Shown here in pieces: positions 32,740 to 47,456 of a stretch of DNA of 64,000 nucleotides (position 1 is its first letter; every line of letters starts with the position of its first letter). The notes under the pieces were generated by a model, which saw nothing but the letters and a program-made list of their open reading frames with translations, was not told the origin of the DNA and did not search any database. Made by a program: the position numbers and the translations under genes. Source of the DNA: Halobacillus litoralis (GTDB lineage Bacteria; Bacillota; Bacilli; Bacillales; Halobacillaceae); the NCBI RefSeq assembly GCF_009856355.1, contig NZ_WMEW01000001.1, positions 372,001 to 436,000 of the forward strand, given 5' to 3'.

Positions 32740-33564
32740 TCAGCGGATACGGCCGATTTCAGATACGGCTTGCTGCATACTTTGGTCATAAGCTTTCAGG
32801 ACACGCTGGTTCATTTCAAATGAACGGTAGGTGTTCATCATATCTGTCATGGTCCGATTCAAATCCACATTGGACCTTTCAATGAAATGCTGGTGAACAG
32901 AAAAATCGACACCTTCGTTTTCCAGAGCGTTCTCTATAGGTCCGGCATTTTCTCCGGGAACATAAAGGTCACTGCCTTGCGGAACGAGAGCATTGGCATC
33001 AGGTATATAAGCGACGGCCAGCTGGCTGCCGGCATCAGCTGTGGTGAGCATACCTGTTCTGGATACTTGAAAAGCCTGTCCATCCGTATTGATCGGATTT
33101 CCGGTGTCATCAAGGATCCTGTACCCTGTATTCGTGGTCAGAAATCCTTCATCATCCACTGTAAAACTTCCATTCCGCGTGTATCGGGTTTCCCCATTTC
33201 CGTTTTCCACTTGAAAAAGGACAGCTCCATCTGCATCAGGCAGCTCATCTGAGACAAGAGCCATATCTGTGGAGACTCCCGTTTCTTTTAAAGCGCCCTG
33301 CGAAAAGTCAGGCGTGGTCTCCTGAAGATATACACCCATGTGAAGGGACCCGACTCTGCTTTGATCCGGAACTACAGGAGCCGTTGATCCCGGCAGTGTT
33401 TTCGAGCCCATCTGCTGTAAAAGCAGCTCTGGAAAAGCCCGTAAACTGCCCTGAGTCTGTTTATACCCCGGTGTTTCTACGTTCGATATGTTGTTCGATA
33501 ACATTTCCTGCATCCGCTGGCTGGCCATCATTCCTGATGCGGCCGTATAAAAACCTCTCAGCAA
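32740..33564 (-). CDS. flhO: Flagellar hook-basal body protein FlhO
   Basis: Paired with FlhP as an FlgF/FlgG-like rod protein, 274 residues. GFYTAASGMMASQRMQEMLS then NNISNVETPGYKQTQG is the N-terminal flagellar signature; SNVDLNRTMTDMMNTYRSFE near the C-terminus is the usual helix. The start is a TTG after GGAGGAG; no ATG fits. It lies 33 bases after mbl. Confidence 0.93.
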   Translation of the reverse strand: MLRGFYTAASGMMASQRMQEMLSNNISNVETPGYKQTQGSLRAFPELLLQQMGSKTLPGSTAPVVPDQSRVGSLHMGVYLQETTPDFSQGALKETGVSTDMALVSDELPDADGAVLFQVENGNGETRYTRNGSFTVDDEGFLTTNTGYRILDDTGNPINTDGQAFQVSRTGMLTTADAGSQLAVAYIPDANALVPQGSDLYVPGENAGPIENALENEGVDFSVHQHFIERSNVDLNRTMTDMMNTYRSFEMNQRVLKAYDQSMQQAVSEIGRIR

Positions 33565-33597
33565 CGTCCGTCCACTCCTCCCGGATATCTCAGCCTT

Positions 33598-34596
33598 TTA
33601 TAACTTTGTAGAGATACGCTTGTCTATGTTTTCAAGCATAATTCCTGTTCCTGTAGCCACACAGTCCATCGGGGACTCCGCTACAAGAACAGGAACCTTC
33701 AATTCTTCTGCAAGCAGCTGATCAATACCGTGAAGAAGGGCTCCGCCACCAGTCATGATGATGCCGCGGTCGATAATGTCTGCAGATAATTCAGGTGGTG
33801 TGCGTTCAAGCACCTGCTTGGCAGCCTGCACGATCATCTGGACAGATTCACGAAGTGATTTTTCAATTTCCGTTGAATTCACTGTAATGGTTCTTGGAAG
33901 TCCGGAAACCATATCACGTCCGCGGATTTCGATCTCTTCACTTCTGGATCCCGGGAAGACGGTCGCTACACTGATCTTGATATCTTCAGCCGTCCGTTCA
34001 CCGATCAGCAGTTTGTATTCTTTCTTAATATACTGAAGGATTTCATGGTCGAATTTGTCTCCGGCCATCTTAATAGAAGAAGCTGTTACGATATCACCCA
34101 TGGATAGAACAGCAACATCCGTTGTTCCGCCACCGATATCGACGACCATATTTCCGCTTGGCTGGAAGATATCCATGCCGGCACCAATAGCCGCCACTTT
34201 AGGTTCTTCTTCCAAATATACTTTCTTCCCGCCGGATTTCTCAGCCGCTTCCTTGATCGCCTTCTGCTCCACCTTCGTAATGTTCGTCGGGCAGCAGATC
34301 AGCATTCTCGGCTTAGACAAGAATCCCTTTACGTTCGTCTTTTGTATAAAATGTTTCAGCATCGCTTCTGTCACATCAAAATCAGCAATGACGCCATCTT
34401 TAAGAGGACGAATGGCTTCAATGTTGCCAGGTGTCCGTCCGACCATCCGTCTTGCTTCTTCACCGACTTCCAATACCTTGCCTGTATTCCGATCCATCGC
34501 AACGACCGATGGCTCATTCAAAACGATACCTTTACCTTTTACGTGGATAAGTACATTGGCTGTACCCAGGTCTATACCTATATCTCTCGCAAACAT
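33598..34596 (-). CDS. mbl: Rod-shape protein Mbl (MreB-like actin)
   Basis: Actin-like ATPase that directs lateral wall synthesis from the inner face of the membrane. The 332-residue protein shows IGIDLGTANVLIHVKGKGI at the N-terminus (phosphate 1), VVDIGGGTTDVAVLSMG near residue 158 (phosphate 2), and IIMTGGGALLHGIDQLL near 284 (adenosine motif). Mbl rather than MreB or MreBH is indicated by position between spoIIID and flhO. It has GGAGG and an ATG with 10-base spacing. Confidence 0.95.
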   Translation of the reverse strand: MFARDIGIDLGTANVLIHVKGKGIVLNEPSVVAMDRNTGKVLEVGEEARRMVGRTPGNIEAIRPLKDGVIADFDVTEAMLKHFIQKTNVKGFLSKPRMLICCPTNITKVEQKAIKEAAEKSGGKKVYLEEEPKVAAIGAGMDIFQPSGNMVVDIGGGTTDVAVLSMGDIVTASSIKMAGDKFDHEILQYIKKEYKLLIGERTAEDIKISVATVFPGSRSEEIEIRGRDMVSGLPRTITVNSTEIEKSLRESVQMIVQAAKQVLERTPPELSADIIDRGIIMTGGGALLHGIDQLLAEELKVPVLVAESPMDCVATGTGIMLENIDKRISTKL

Positions 34597-34647
34597 GTCC
34601 TGTAGATCCTCCCTATTGTAAAAACATCATCACCTCACCACAAAACA

Positions 34648-34674
34648 CATAACGGATGGCCGTTATCCGTTATG
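34648..34674. other. Hairpin between spoIIID and mbl
   Basis: CATAACGGAT and ATCCGTTATG pair perfectly around a 7-base loop. On the minus strand TGTGTTTTG follows, so it may be a weak terminator or attenuator for spoIIID read-through into mbl. Confidence 0.5.
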
Positions 34675-34854
34675 CTGTCAGGCAATGCCATACAAATACT
34701 TGATAACTTATGTTTTCCCTATTTGAGTCAGTATATTTTGTTAAATTGATCACACATCTAATTCTATATTCTATCACAAAATTACGACATTCGTCTCATA
34801 GGAGTTGAAAAAAGTTACCAAGCCTCGAGGGATTTTGACAATGGGAGGGACTGT

Positions 34855-35136
34855 TCACAATTGAGGCTGCACAGGCTGTTCTTCGATCAGCTGCGTCTTA
34901 TATTTACGCCTTGTCGCTTCACCACCACGGAGATGTCTGATTTCCTTATGATGGTCGAGGATTTTTTTCACTTCTTTAGCCAGCTCTGGATTGACTTCCG
35001 GGAGCCGCTCCGTTAAATCTTTATGAACCGTACTTTTTGAAACGCCGAATTCCTTGGCGATCACTCTTACTGTTTTTTTCGTTTCGATAATGTGCTCTCC
35101 GATCCTGATGGTCCTCTCTTTGATGTAATCATGCAC
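34855..35136 (-). CDS. spoIIID: Sporulation transcription factor SpoIIID
   Basis: Small DNA-binding regulator of the mother cell that adjusts sigma-E genes and promotes sigma-K synthesis. The 93-residue protein has the helix-turn-helix TVRVIAKEFGVSKSTVHKDL (residues about 22-41) and a basic C-terminal helix (IRHLRGGEATRRKYKTQ). The start is GTG at 35136, as in B. subtilis, eight bases after AGGAGG, and the length equals that of the known protein. Confidence 0.96.
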   Translation of the reverse strand: MHDYIKERTIRIGEHIIETKKTVRVIAKEFGVSKSTVHKDLTERLPEVNPELAKEVKKILDHHKEIRHLRGGEATRRKYKTQLIEEQPVQPQL

Positions 35137-35355
35137 TCCACTCGCCTCCTGTGATTGACTATCCAAGGAGATGGGGCGTTTAGGAAAGCGTACGTTATAA
35201 CATGAGGGGGCACTTGCTTCTGGATGTCTGTTCATGCTGTTTCACCCTGGATGTTACCGAGTGCTCGGTTAACTCATTGTATTAATGAAACCGCCCGGAT
35301 ATGCCTCTGGATGCGCATGAGATTCGGATTTCTTACATTTATGCCCGAAAAAATA

Positions 35356-35393
35356 AAAAAATAAGACTGGCGGGAACATTCCCGTCAGCCTTA
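35356..35393 (-). terminator. Terminator of spoIIQ
   Basis: GACTGGCGGGAA and TTCCCGTCAG-type arms pair with a 2-3 base loop; the minus strand continues TTATTTTTTTATTTTTT. Confidence 0.85.
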
Positions 35394-35397
35394 TCCT

Positions 35398-36285
35398 TTA
35401 CGCTTGTGTTGTAGAGATGGAAGAAGCGCTTTCTTCATCAGGCGTTTGTTCGCCGCCTTCTGTTTCTGCAGGGTCTTCCTCATTATTCAATTGTTCATCC
35501 GATGGTTCCTCGTTTTCTTCTTCAGGAGTATCGGAAGGACTGCCTTCTTCTGTCTGCTCAGCTTCAGCGGGTTCTTTATCTGCACTTTCCACAATCTGGC
35601 TGACCGGCTGCCCGAAGAATGCCTCCGGGTTCACTGGCTGGCCGTCATTGCGGACTTCAAAATGCACATGCACACCGCTTGCCTGCCCAAAGGAATTACG
35701 TCCTGCTGATCCAATGACATCTCCTTGAGCGATATCAGATCCGGCCAGTACATCGACACTTTCTAAACTAGCATACACGGTAGAGAGATTCTCGTCGTGC
35801 TGAACTTCAATAACATTGCCGTACAGCGGATCTTCTTTCACTTCTGTCACTGTTCCTGATAGAGCGGCCGTTACTTCAAAGGCTTCTCCATCTTCTCTTG
35901 TAATATCTACGCCTTCACTTTGGTAGTATTTATTGTTGTATAGGACCAGTGCACTTTCTTGATCTTGCTCAGAAGCTTCGTAGTCGTAGAATTTTGTGAC
36001 GATGGATGCCGTCTTTTCATCAGCAACAGGCATCTGCAGGTTTTCCTGGTGATCCATTACTGGTACGGACTCTCCATCTTCATTGACAAGGAATTCATCC
36101 TGACTCTGTGATTTTTGTTCGTCAGCTATCTGTTTTTCTACATCATTGGCACTCTGTTGATACCAGAATACGCCTACAAGGACTAAAGCAGCTACGGACA
36201 AATACAAAGCTGGATACAACCACTTCTTGCGCATCAAGCGTTTGAACTTTAATTTAGTTACGCTTTTTTTACCTTCATCTTTCAT
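35398..36285 (-). CDS. spoIIQ: Forespore protein SpoIIQ (degenerate LytM/M23)
   Basis: Membrane protein made in the forespore that binds SpoIIIAH to join forespore and mother cell. The 295-residue protein has a basic N-terminus, one helix (YPALYLSVAALVLVGVFW), and a LytM-like domain with SGVHVHFEVRNDGQPVNPEA near residue 195. The upstream zinc His of active M23 enzymes is replaced (YQSEGVDI), as expected for the inactive SpoIIQ fold. After it comes a long Glu/Pro-rich tail of about 70 residues. ATG 36285 is chosen after GAGGTGA. Confidence 0.92.
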   Translation of the reverse strand: MKDEGKKSVTKLKFKRLMRKKWLYPALYLSVAALVLVGVFWYQQSANDVEKQIADEQKSQSQDEFLVNEDGESVPVMDHQENLQMPVADEKTASIVTKFYDYEASEQDQESALVLYNNKYYQSEGVDITREDGEAFEVTAALSGTVTEVKEDPLYGNVIEVQHDENLSTVYASLESVDVLAGSDIAQGDVIGSAGRNSFGQASGVHVHFEVRNDGQPVNPEAFFGQPVSQIVESADKEPAEAEQTEEGSPSDTPEEENEEPSDEQLNNEEDPAETEGGEQTPDEESASSISTTQA

Positions 36286-36431
36286 GTTCATCACCTCAAA
36301 AACCATTCTGAACAGATCTTGTCCAATCTATACATCGGTGATGAAAAATTTTACAGATGAAGGCAAAACCACCATGGTGATGATTTACTGTATAGGACGG
36401 TCCATGAATATCTGATTTCGAGAATTGGATG

Positions 36432-36569
36432 TATATGAGGGGCGCTTGGGGAGGAGTCGCTTTCCGCGGGCGTTCGGTGAGCTTCCTCGGACGTTCCGTC
36501 CTGTGGGATCTCACCTTGAACGCTGCTCCCACAGGAGTCTCCTCCTCCCCCTACGCCCCTTGCCATATA
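36432..36569. repeat. Long-hairpin repeat, family 1, copy C
   Basis: Arms TATATGAGGGGCG-N3-GGGGAGGAG (36432-36456) and CTCCTCCCC-N3-CGCCCCT-N3-CATATA (36542-36569) are self-complementary, and the core has CTTTCCGCGGG, GTGAGCTTCCTCGG, GGATCTCACC and CCACAGGAGTCT as in copies A and B. It fills much of the gene-free stretch 36286-36722 between spoIIQ and spoIID. Confidence 0.85.
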
Positions 36570-36690
36570 AAGTTTCTCGAAATCACTTCGAAACCCACTT
36601 CTATCATCATTACAAAATGAATAAGAGCCCTATACTTCATTTTTCTTCAACCAGGAGGTAAAAGGAGATAATTCCTTAGTTTAAAAAGAA

Positions 36691-36715
36691 AAAAAGCCGG
36701 GGAACCGGCTTTTTC
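36691..36715. terminator. Terminator of spoIID
   Basis: AAAAAGCCGG pairs with CCGGCTTTTT around GGAA, with T-runs on both strands, directly after the spoIID stop codon. Confidence 0.9.
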
Positions 36716-36722
36716 TTCGTGC

Positions 36723-37733
36723 TTATTCGGCTGCTGAGCTGAGGAGGGCGGTCTGGGTGCTCAGCGGGCTGATTTCAGTGTCCTGATAATAATGGTGGAT
36801 GATATCTTTGTAATTCTTCCCGGTCTTTGCCATGCCGTTGGCTCCATACTGGCTCATGCCTACGCCGTGTCCGTAGCCTTTAGTCGTGAATATCACATGA
36901 TCGCCTTTCTGTTCAATGGTGAAATCACTGGAGGACAATCCGAACTTTTCACGAATTTCCCGTCCAGAAAACGTCTGGGTTCCGAAGTGAACTTCATCGA
37001 CCCGGTTGCCTTCTGTTTTCGTCATCGTGGATGTCTGGATATCTCCATCCAGCGAAAGACCAAGCGTCTGCTCTAATTCCGCTGTGGAAATGATTTTTTG
37101 ATCTGCGAATTTAGGGGAATCCTCATCCCAGGGGCTTTCCACACTCTTCAAATAAGGGATGTCATGCTCCCAGTAGTCCCCGGCGTTTTCCGTGTAACCA
37201 TTGCTGGTAGAAAAAAAAGAAGCCGTAATGGGTTTGTGATCATAGGTGATGATTTCCCCCTGAGTCGCTTTTACCGCCTGCTCGATCTTTTCCATATTGC
37301 TGTTAAACGCTTCTTTCCACTGACCTCTGAGCTCCTCTTCATTTTTGTACACCTGATGGGTCACGGTATCTGTAACATCGGCTTCTTCCGATATCTTCCC
37401 ACCCTCAATCATATGACGGGTGATGTACGTCCGGGCAGCCAGTGCCTGGGCCTTCAAGGCTTCCAATTCGAAGTTGACCGGCATTTCGGAAGCAACCACT
37501 CTGGATACGTACGTCTCCAACGGGACTTCTTCCACCTGTTCGGACTGCGACCGCAGAACCCTCACAAGAAATGGGGAATCCTCTTCCTCCTCCTTATCCT
37601 TCGGTGCTGTTTCTTCCACTTCCGTTGTATCGGCAGGACTCGTGAAAGGGATAACGATTAAAGTCGGTAGTACAAGTATGGTGATCATCAAGCCGAGAAC
37701 AACCATAAGACCCGTTCGATTGCTTTTTTTCAT
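36723..37733 (-). CDS. spoIID: Stage II sporulation protein SpoIID
   Basis: Peptidoglycan lytic transglycosylase of the engulfment machine (with SpoIIM and SpoIIP), anchored in the mother-cell membrane. The 336-residue protein starts with a basic stretch and one membrane helix (GLMVVLGLMITILVLPTLIV), then the SpoIID domain: PLETYVSRVVASEMPVNFEL near residue 75, containing the catalytic Glu, AQALAARTYITRH, and the closing GYGHGVGMSQYGANGMAKTG near 290. ATG 37733 is six bases after AGGAGG. Confidence 0.96.
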   Translation of the reverse strand: MKKSNRTGLMVVLGLMITILVLPTLIVIPFTSPADTTEVEETAPKDKEEEEDSPFLVRVLRSQSEQVEEVPLETYVSRVVASEMPVNFELEALKAQALAARTYITRHMIEGGKISEEADVTDTVTHQVYKNEEELRGQWKEAFNSNMEKIEQAVKATQGEIITYDHKPITASFFSTSNGYTENAGDYWEHDIPYLKSVESPWDEDSPKFADQKIISTAELEQTLGLSLDGDIQTSTMTKTEGNRVDEVHFGTQTFSGREIREKFGLSSSDFTIEQKGDHVIFTTKGYGHGVGMSQYGANGMAKTGKNYKDIIHHYYQDTEISPLSTQTALLSSAAE

Positions 37734-37802
37734 CCGCACCCTCCTGGCTACACATAATAAAATCCTCTACTAAAAATGTATCCAGAAAAGAAAGATGATA
37801 GA

Positions 37803-37850
37803 ACAAAAAATGCCCGCCTATTTCAAATATATTGAAACAGGCAGGCTGTA
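37803..37850 (-). terminator. Terminator of murA
   Basis: A 15-bp stem (37812-37826 with 37832-37846) that pairs fully only in minus-strand RNA, where two mismatches become G-U pairs; TTTTTTG follows on that strand. Confidence 0.85.
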
Positions 37851-37860
37851 AAAATGTATA

Positions 37861-39171
37861 TTATAAGGTCGATACAGATTCACTTGGTTCGTGCTCTTCG
37901 CTGTATACATCATCTTCTTTCACGCGTTCAATATCAGCGCCGAGTTGAGCTAATTTTTCTGCAAAGTTTACATATCCACGGTCCAGATGCTTAAGCTCTG
38001 TGACTCTTGTGTAACCTTCAGAAACAAGACCTGCAAGAATCAAGGCTGCACCTGCACGCAGGTCTGTCGCAGCTACTTCTGCGCCCTGCAGAGAGGATGG
38101 CCCTTCAATGATTACACTGCGGCCCTCAATTTTGATACTTGCGTTCATGCGGCGGAATTCCTCCACGTGCATAAAGCGGTTCTCAAATACAGTTTCTGTA
38201 ATGACACTTGTGCCGGTAGCATTCAGCATTAAAGCCATCATTTGAGACTGCATATCTGTCGGGAATCCAGGGTGCGGCATCGTTTTGATATCTGTTGCTT
38301 TCAAGATATCAGGGCCGATCACACGCAGACCTTCATCCTCTTCTTCAATGATGACACCCATCTCCTCCATCTTGGCGACAAGAGATCTCAGGTGTTCATG
38401 CATGGCACCTTGTACAAGAACGTTTCCGCCGGTAATCGCTGCAGCTACCATGAAGGTTCCTGCTTCAATCCGGTCCGGAATAATGGTGTGCTCGGCTCCG
38501 TAAAGCTTTTCCACACCTTCGATACGAATCGTTTCCGTACCTGCGCCTACGATGTGGGCGCCCATTTTGTTCAAGTAGTTGGCAAGGTCGACAATCTCAG
38601 GTTCCTTCGCACAGTTTTCCAGAGTGGTCGTTCCTTCGGCAAGAGCAGCCGCCATCATGACGTTTTCTGTAGCCCCTACACTTGGAACATCGAAATAGAT
38701 TTTTGCACCTTTGAGACGGCCTTTTACTTCCGCTTCGACGTATCCGTTTCCTACGGTTACATCAGCTCCCATGGCTTCAAAGCCTTTCAGGTGCTGGTCG
38801 ATAGGACGTGATCCGATAGCACAGCCGCCAGGCATGGCTACCTTAGCATGGCCATAGCGGGCCAAAAGTGGTCCCAGTACAAGAACAGAAGCACGCATCT
38901 TCCTAACATACTCGATCGGAGCTTCTGTCAACAACTCACCAGAGGCGTCTACTGTAACAGAGTTCCCCACCATATTGACGTCTGCATTCATATGTCGAAT
39001 CACTTCGTTGATCGTATATACATCAGCTAGAGTTGGTACTTCGTGTAGTACGCTTTTTCCTTCACTTGCAATAATACTTGCTGCGATGACAGGCAGTACG
39101 GCATTCTTAGCACCTTCAGCTTTAACGGTACCATTCAGCTGCCTCCCACCACGGACGATGATTTTTTCCAA
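37861..39171 (-). CDS. murA: UDP-N-acetylglucosamine 1-carboxyvinyltransferase MurA
   Basis: First committed step of peptidoglycan synthesis: transfers enolpyruvate from PEP to UDP-GlcNAc in the cytosol. The 436-residue protein has the catalytic Cys in [20 protein letters not shown] near residue 117, the target of fosfomycin, and the Lys/Asn start motif [20 protein letters not shown]. It starts with TTG eight bases after GGAGGAG. It lies downstream of the ywmB-like gene as in B. subtilis murAA. The acidic C-terminal tail (EEHEPSESV) is longer than usual. Confidence 0.95.
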   Translation of the reverse strand: MEKIIVRGGRQLNGTVKAEGAKNAVLPVIAASIIASEGKSVLHEVPTLADVYTINEVIRHMNADVNMVGNSVTVDASGELLTEAPIEYVRKMRASVLVLGPLLARYGHAKVAMPGGCAIGSRPIDQHLKGFEAMGADVTVGNGYVEAEVKGRLKGAKIYFDVPSVGATENVMMAAALAEGTTTLENCAKEPEIVDLANYLNKMGAHIVGAGTETIRIEGVEKLYGAEHTIIPDRIEAGTFMVAAAITGGNVLVQGAMHEHLRSLVAKMEEMGVIIEEEDEGLRVIGPDILKATDIKTMPHPGFPTDMQSQMMALMLNATGTSVITETVFENRFMHVEEFRRMNASIKIEGRSVIIEGPSSLQGAEVAATDLRAGAALILAGLVSEGYTRVTELKHLDRGYVNFAEKLAQLGADIERVKEDDVYSEEHEPSESVSTL

Positions 39172-39205
39172 GGTTCATTCTCCTCCGCGTCCATATTCAC
39201 TATTA

Positions 39206-39916
39206 TTAATATTCAGCAGTAATAATGGGTGTGCCAATAGTGATGTTTGTCTCCCCGCCCAAAGTTCTTGTGGCGAATTGAACATTCATTGATTGTTTAC
39301 CTGAGGGTATTGACTGATCCCATTTCTCTGTCCGGCCGGATCTGCTCGTCCAGCCATTCTCGTCGATTTCATCTATTGTTGCTACGTCGAAAGTTTCTTT
39401 GAATTTTTCATACACTAAAACATCGTCTATAATACCATTGCTTACAGCCTTAAGACAAGAGAAAATTGTAGCAGTTTTAGAGAAATATCGACTTTTTACG
39501 TCTTCCACACGATGGAACAAGTCCTGTGTCAGTGAAGATGTTCCCTCTCCCTGTATGATATAAACCAATTCTGCCTTGTTCTTCATATTTCTGGGAGAAA
39601 TCACACTATACGTTTCGACGATCTTTTCTTTTTTGTGACGGTTTGTGACTATCCATTTTTCAGCTTGTGCGGTTTCCTCACGGGAAACTTCCGGGTGCTG
39701 TCCCTGATCTAATATCTGTTCCATCATTTCCCCGGTTTGTTCAGGGGAAACTTTCCGTTTCATCGTCATGGTCCATTCTTCTACGTTGAGCTGCTTATCC
39801 GCAGCAAATGACGCAAACATCATTAATGGTTCCTCCGCCTGTGTCATTTCCTGTGGATAAGCACCTGTTCCTACAATGGCAGCTGCCAGCACTCCGGCAA
39901 AAATATTCTTCCACAT
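39206..39916 (-). CDS. ywmB: YwmB family secreted protein
   Basis: A 236-residue exported protein with a hydrophobic signal (NIFAGVLAAAIVGTGAYPQE) followed by a mature part with no membrane segment. The pattern (EEWTMTMKRKV, ELVYIIQGEGTSS, LKAVSNGIIDDVLVYEKF) and the position between murA and the DUF1146 gene fit the YwmB family (TATA-box-binding-like fold), whose role is not known. Good ribosome site GGGGAGG. A gap of 34 bases to murA suggests one operon. Confidence 0.82.
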   Translation of the reverse strand: MWKNIFAGVLAAAIVGTGAYPQEMTQAEEPLMMFASFAADKQLNVEEWTMTMKRKVSPEQTGEMMEQILDQGQHPEVSREETAQAEKWIVTNRHKKEKIVETYSVISPRNMKNKAELVYIIQGEGTSSLTQDLFHRVEDVKSRYFSKTATIFSCLKAVSNGIIDDVLVYEKFKETFDVATIDEIDENGWTSRSGRTEKWDQSIPSGKQSMNVQFATRTLGGETNITIGTPIITAEY

Positions 39917-40003
39917 GTTTATGCCTCCCCAAGCATCGTCTTACTTTCAGTTTGACCAGGGACAGGCACAATCATACGATACAATTCCTAACAGCATTAG
40001 ACA

Positions 40004-40237
40004 TTAAAACAAGTACACCAGACTGTTCGACCACGACAGAAAGTCGAGGAAAAAATTACTGACCGTCGTTCCAAGGGCAATCGTTATGATGATAAGGAGA
40101 GCTCTTGCTTCAAAGACACGGTTTTTCCGGAAGAACGCATCAAAGTTTACGGACTGCAGGGCACGCCATGTGATTATAATGAAAATTAAATGTGAGGTCA
40201 TGCTCATCAATGCTTCTTCAGCAAAATATTGTTCCAT
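40004..40237 (-). CDS. DUF1146 (YwzB-like) membrane protein
   Basis: A 77-residue membrane protein with two hydrophobic segments (HLIFIIITWRALQSVNF and ARALLIIITIALGTTVSNFF). It belongs to DUF1146/YwzB, always found between the atp operon and ywmB/murA in Bacillaceae; function unknown. AGGAGGGTG precedes the ATG. A gap of 87 bases separates it from the ywmB gene. Confidence 0.82.
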   Translation of the reverse strand: MEQYFAEEALMSMTSHLIFIIITWRALQSVNFDAFFRKNRVFEARALLIIITIALGTTVSNFFLDFLSWSNSLVYLF

Positions 40238-40403
40238 CTCTGTTCACCCTCCTTTATCTACCTGCATTCCACGTGAAACGGGTGACAAACTGACAAAAAA
40301 AGCCGCAGCCACCGTTATTTCCCGGGGAATACCGGAAATCTTCCCTGTACCCCTTCATTTATATCGGAAACGACAATCCGTCCGATTTGTTTAGAGCTTT
40401 TCA

Positions 40404-40858
<455 letters not shown>

Positions 40859-40911
40859 TCATGAAGGGGGCAGGATGCTCCTGGAGGGAGCACCTTCACC
40901 TTCAGAGTTGT

Positions 40912-43234
<2,323 letters not shown>

Positions 43235-43261
43235 TCACCACCCTTTCCTGCTATGATTCAT

Positions 43262-44776
<1,515 letters not shown>

Positions 44777-44785
44777 TCACCCCTA

Positions 44786-45334
44786 TCATCTATTGTTCGT
44801 GGAAAGAAGCTTCCGCTCAATACGGCGCAGTTTTCCACTGACAGAACCATCAAAAATCCGATTCCCCACCCGCAGGCGGATGCCGCCGATAATGGAGGGG
44901 TCTACGATATTTGTCAGGTTCAAGGATTGCTTACCGACTTTCGGTGCAAAAGATTCAGATATACGCTGTTTTTCAGCTTCGGAAAGCTGGCGGACAGAGT
45001 AGACATCCGCATCTGCAATTCCTTTGGCATCATTGATCATTCGAACGTAATCCTGGATCATATCCAGAATAATATCCTCACGGTGTCTTTCCACCAAAAG
45101 CTTCAATAAGTTGACGATCTCTTCAGAGAAGGACTGAAAAGACTCGGTGATCATTTTCTTCTTTTGTTCAATGGAAAAACGCGGATGCTTAAGGAAAGAG
45201 ATGATCTCTTGATTACTGCGGAATACTTCTTTCAGCGTCTGCAGTTCGGTTTCGAACTTTTCCAGCTTGGATCGTTCCTGCCCCAGCTGAAAAAGAGCAT
45301 CGGCATAACGTTTGGCAATGATAGACTGACTCAT
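44786..45334 (-). CDS. atpH: ATP synthase delta subunit
   Basis: Peripheral-stalk subunit joining F1 to b subunits; 182 residues. The helical N-terminal domain (SIIAKRYADALFQLGQERSK) and the C-terminal segment with DPSIIGGIRLRVGNRIFDGS are those of the OSCP/delta family. It overlaps atpF by four bases. Confidence 0.96.
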   Translation of the reverse strand: MSQSIIAKRYADALFQLGQERSKLEKFETELQTLKEVFRSNQEIISFLKHPRFSIEQKKKMITESFQSFSEEIVNLLKLLVERHREDIILDMIQDYVRMINDAKGIADADVYSVRQLSEAEKQRISESFAPKVGKQSLNLTNIVDPSIIGGIRLRVGNRIFDGSVSGKLRRIERKLLSTNNR

Positions 45335-45855
45335 CGCTTCTCGCCTGCCTCATTGATGTACTGATTGATCAATGCTTCCTGATCTTTTTCAGAAAGTTCC
45401 TTTTCAATCACTTTGGAAGCGATCATGACAGACATGCCCGCTACCTGATCTTTAAGGGCCTGTACGGCTTTTTCTTTCTCCTGCTCGATTTCCTGACGCG
45501 CCGATTCTTTCAGGCGTTCAGCTTCCGCACGGGCAGAATCGAGAATATCACGTTCCTGCTCTCCGGCCGTTTTACGAGCATCTTCGATAATCTTCTGTGC
45601 ATCCTGACGAGTGGCCTTTAATTCATCTGAAGCTTCACGCTGCATGCGGTGAGCTTCTTCACGACTTTTTTCAGCCGTATTTATTTCATTAGCTACATAA
45701 TCTTCACGATCTTTCATCATCTTCATCAGCGGTCCCCAGGCAAACTTCCCTAACAGGGCAAGAAGACCAAGGAAGAAAACAAGCTGAACGATCATATCAC
45801 CGATTAACAGTCCTCCCTCAGCACCGAGGACCAGATTAGCTGCGAATCCTTGCAC
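45331..45855 (-). CDS. atpF: ATP synthase b subunit
   Basis: Peripheral-stalk membrane subunit, 174 residues: one membrane helix near the N-terminus (IVQLVFFLGLLALLGKFAWG) and a long charged coiled coil (ANEINTAEKSREEAHRMQRE onward). The start is GTG 45855, eight bases after AGGAG; longer frames have no site. It is separated from atpE by 220 bases that contain a hairpin, unlike the tight spacing of the other atp genes. Confidence 0.95.
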   Translation of the reverse strand: MQGFAANLVLGAEGGLLIGDMIVQLVFFLGLLALLGKFAWGPLMKMMKDREDYVANEINTAEKSREEAHRMQREASDELKATRQDAQKIIEDARKTAGEQERDILDSARAEAERLKESARQEIEQEKEKAVQALKDQVAGMSVMIASKVIEKELSEKDQEALINQYINEAGEKR

Positions 45856-46011
45856 AGTTTTCACTCCTCTCCACACCAAATCATCACGGACGCTGCCTTT
45901 CCTCATCCACCATGGCTGAGGCTAGACAAGCGAAAAACCCGGCTTCCGCTGGCTGTACAGCTTCCGTCGAAGTTTTCCTCCTGTGACTTGCGGGTATAAA
46001 GTTTTCATAAA

Positions 46012-46052
46012 GTATAAAGGAAAGGCGAAGATCGATAGAGTTGAACTTCGCC
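46012..46052 (-). other. Hairpin between atpE and atpF
   Basis: GGCGAAG (46024-46030) and CTTCGCC (46046-46052) pair with a 15-base loop; the minus strand continues TTTCCTTTATAC, an imperfect U-tract. It may protect or partly terminate the message after atpE, fitting the need for many c subunits per complex. The remainder of 45856-46075 shows no gene. Confidence 0.55.
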
Positions 46053-46075
46053 ATAAGCGTATATACTCGTCCTGA

Positions 46076-46324
<249 letters not shown>

Positions 46325-46339
46325 TTATGATGCTTTATA

Positions 46340-47086
<747 letters not shown>

Positions 47087-47455
47087 CTATACTGTTGATT
47101 TATTGAACAGATAATCTATCAAAATGACAATGTAGGCTGTCATTAAGCCCAGAACTACAGAAATTAAATGGAAATATTCTTCATATTGAAGGGCGATGAC
47201 TGCAGCCAAAGCGCCGGAAGCCAGTCGCGTAAATGTGCCAATCCCTCTTACGGAGCGGTTGTCTGAGGAAGCTTCTCCAAGTTTGCGGATTTTTCTCTGC
47301 ATGAGCCAGAGGTTATAGTAGCTCAATGCACTTCCAAGCAGAAGTCCAAGGAAAATTGGCTGCCAAGGGGTGATTCCCCAACCAAGTACAAAAAATGCCA
47401 GAAGATAGAACATCCATTTTCGCTGACGGGTAATCATCTGATGATATCCTTGCAT
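47087..47455 (-). CDS. atpI: ATP synthase protein I
   Basis: Small membrane protein that assists c-ring assembly; 122 residues, four hydrophobic segments (KWMFYLLAFFVLGWGI, PIFLGLLLGSALSYYNLWLM, ASGALAAVIALQYEEYF, SVVLGLMTAYIVILIDYLF). It sits between the atpZ-like gene (gap of 1 base) and atpB, the usual place. Confidence 0.9.
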   Translation of the reverse strand: MQGYHQMITRQRKWMFYLLAFFVLGWGITPWQPIFLGLLLGSALSYYNLWLMQRKIRKLGEASSDNRSVRGIGTFTRLASGALAAVIALQYEEYFHLISVVLGLMTAYIVILIDYLFNKSTV

Positions 47456-47456
47456 G

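Noticed and set aside
36351..36566. Open frames near spoIIQ-spoIID
   Set aside because: They fall within hairpin repeat copy C, with no ribosome site and no family resemblance.
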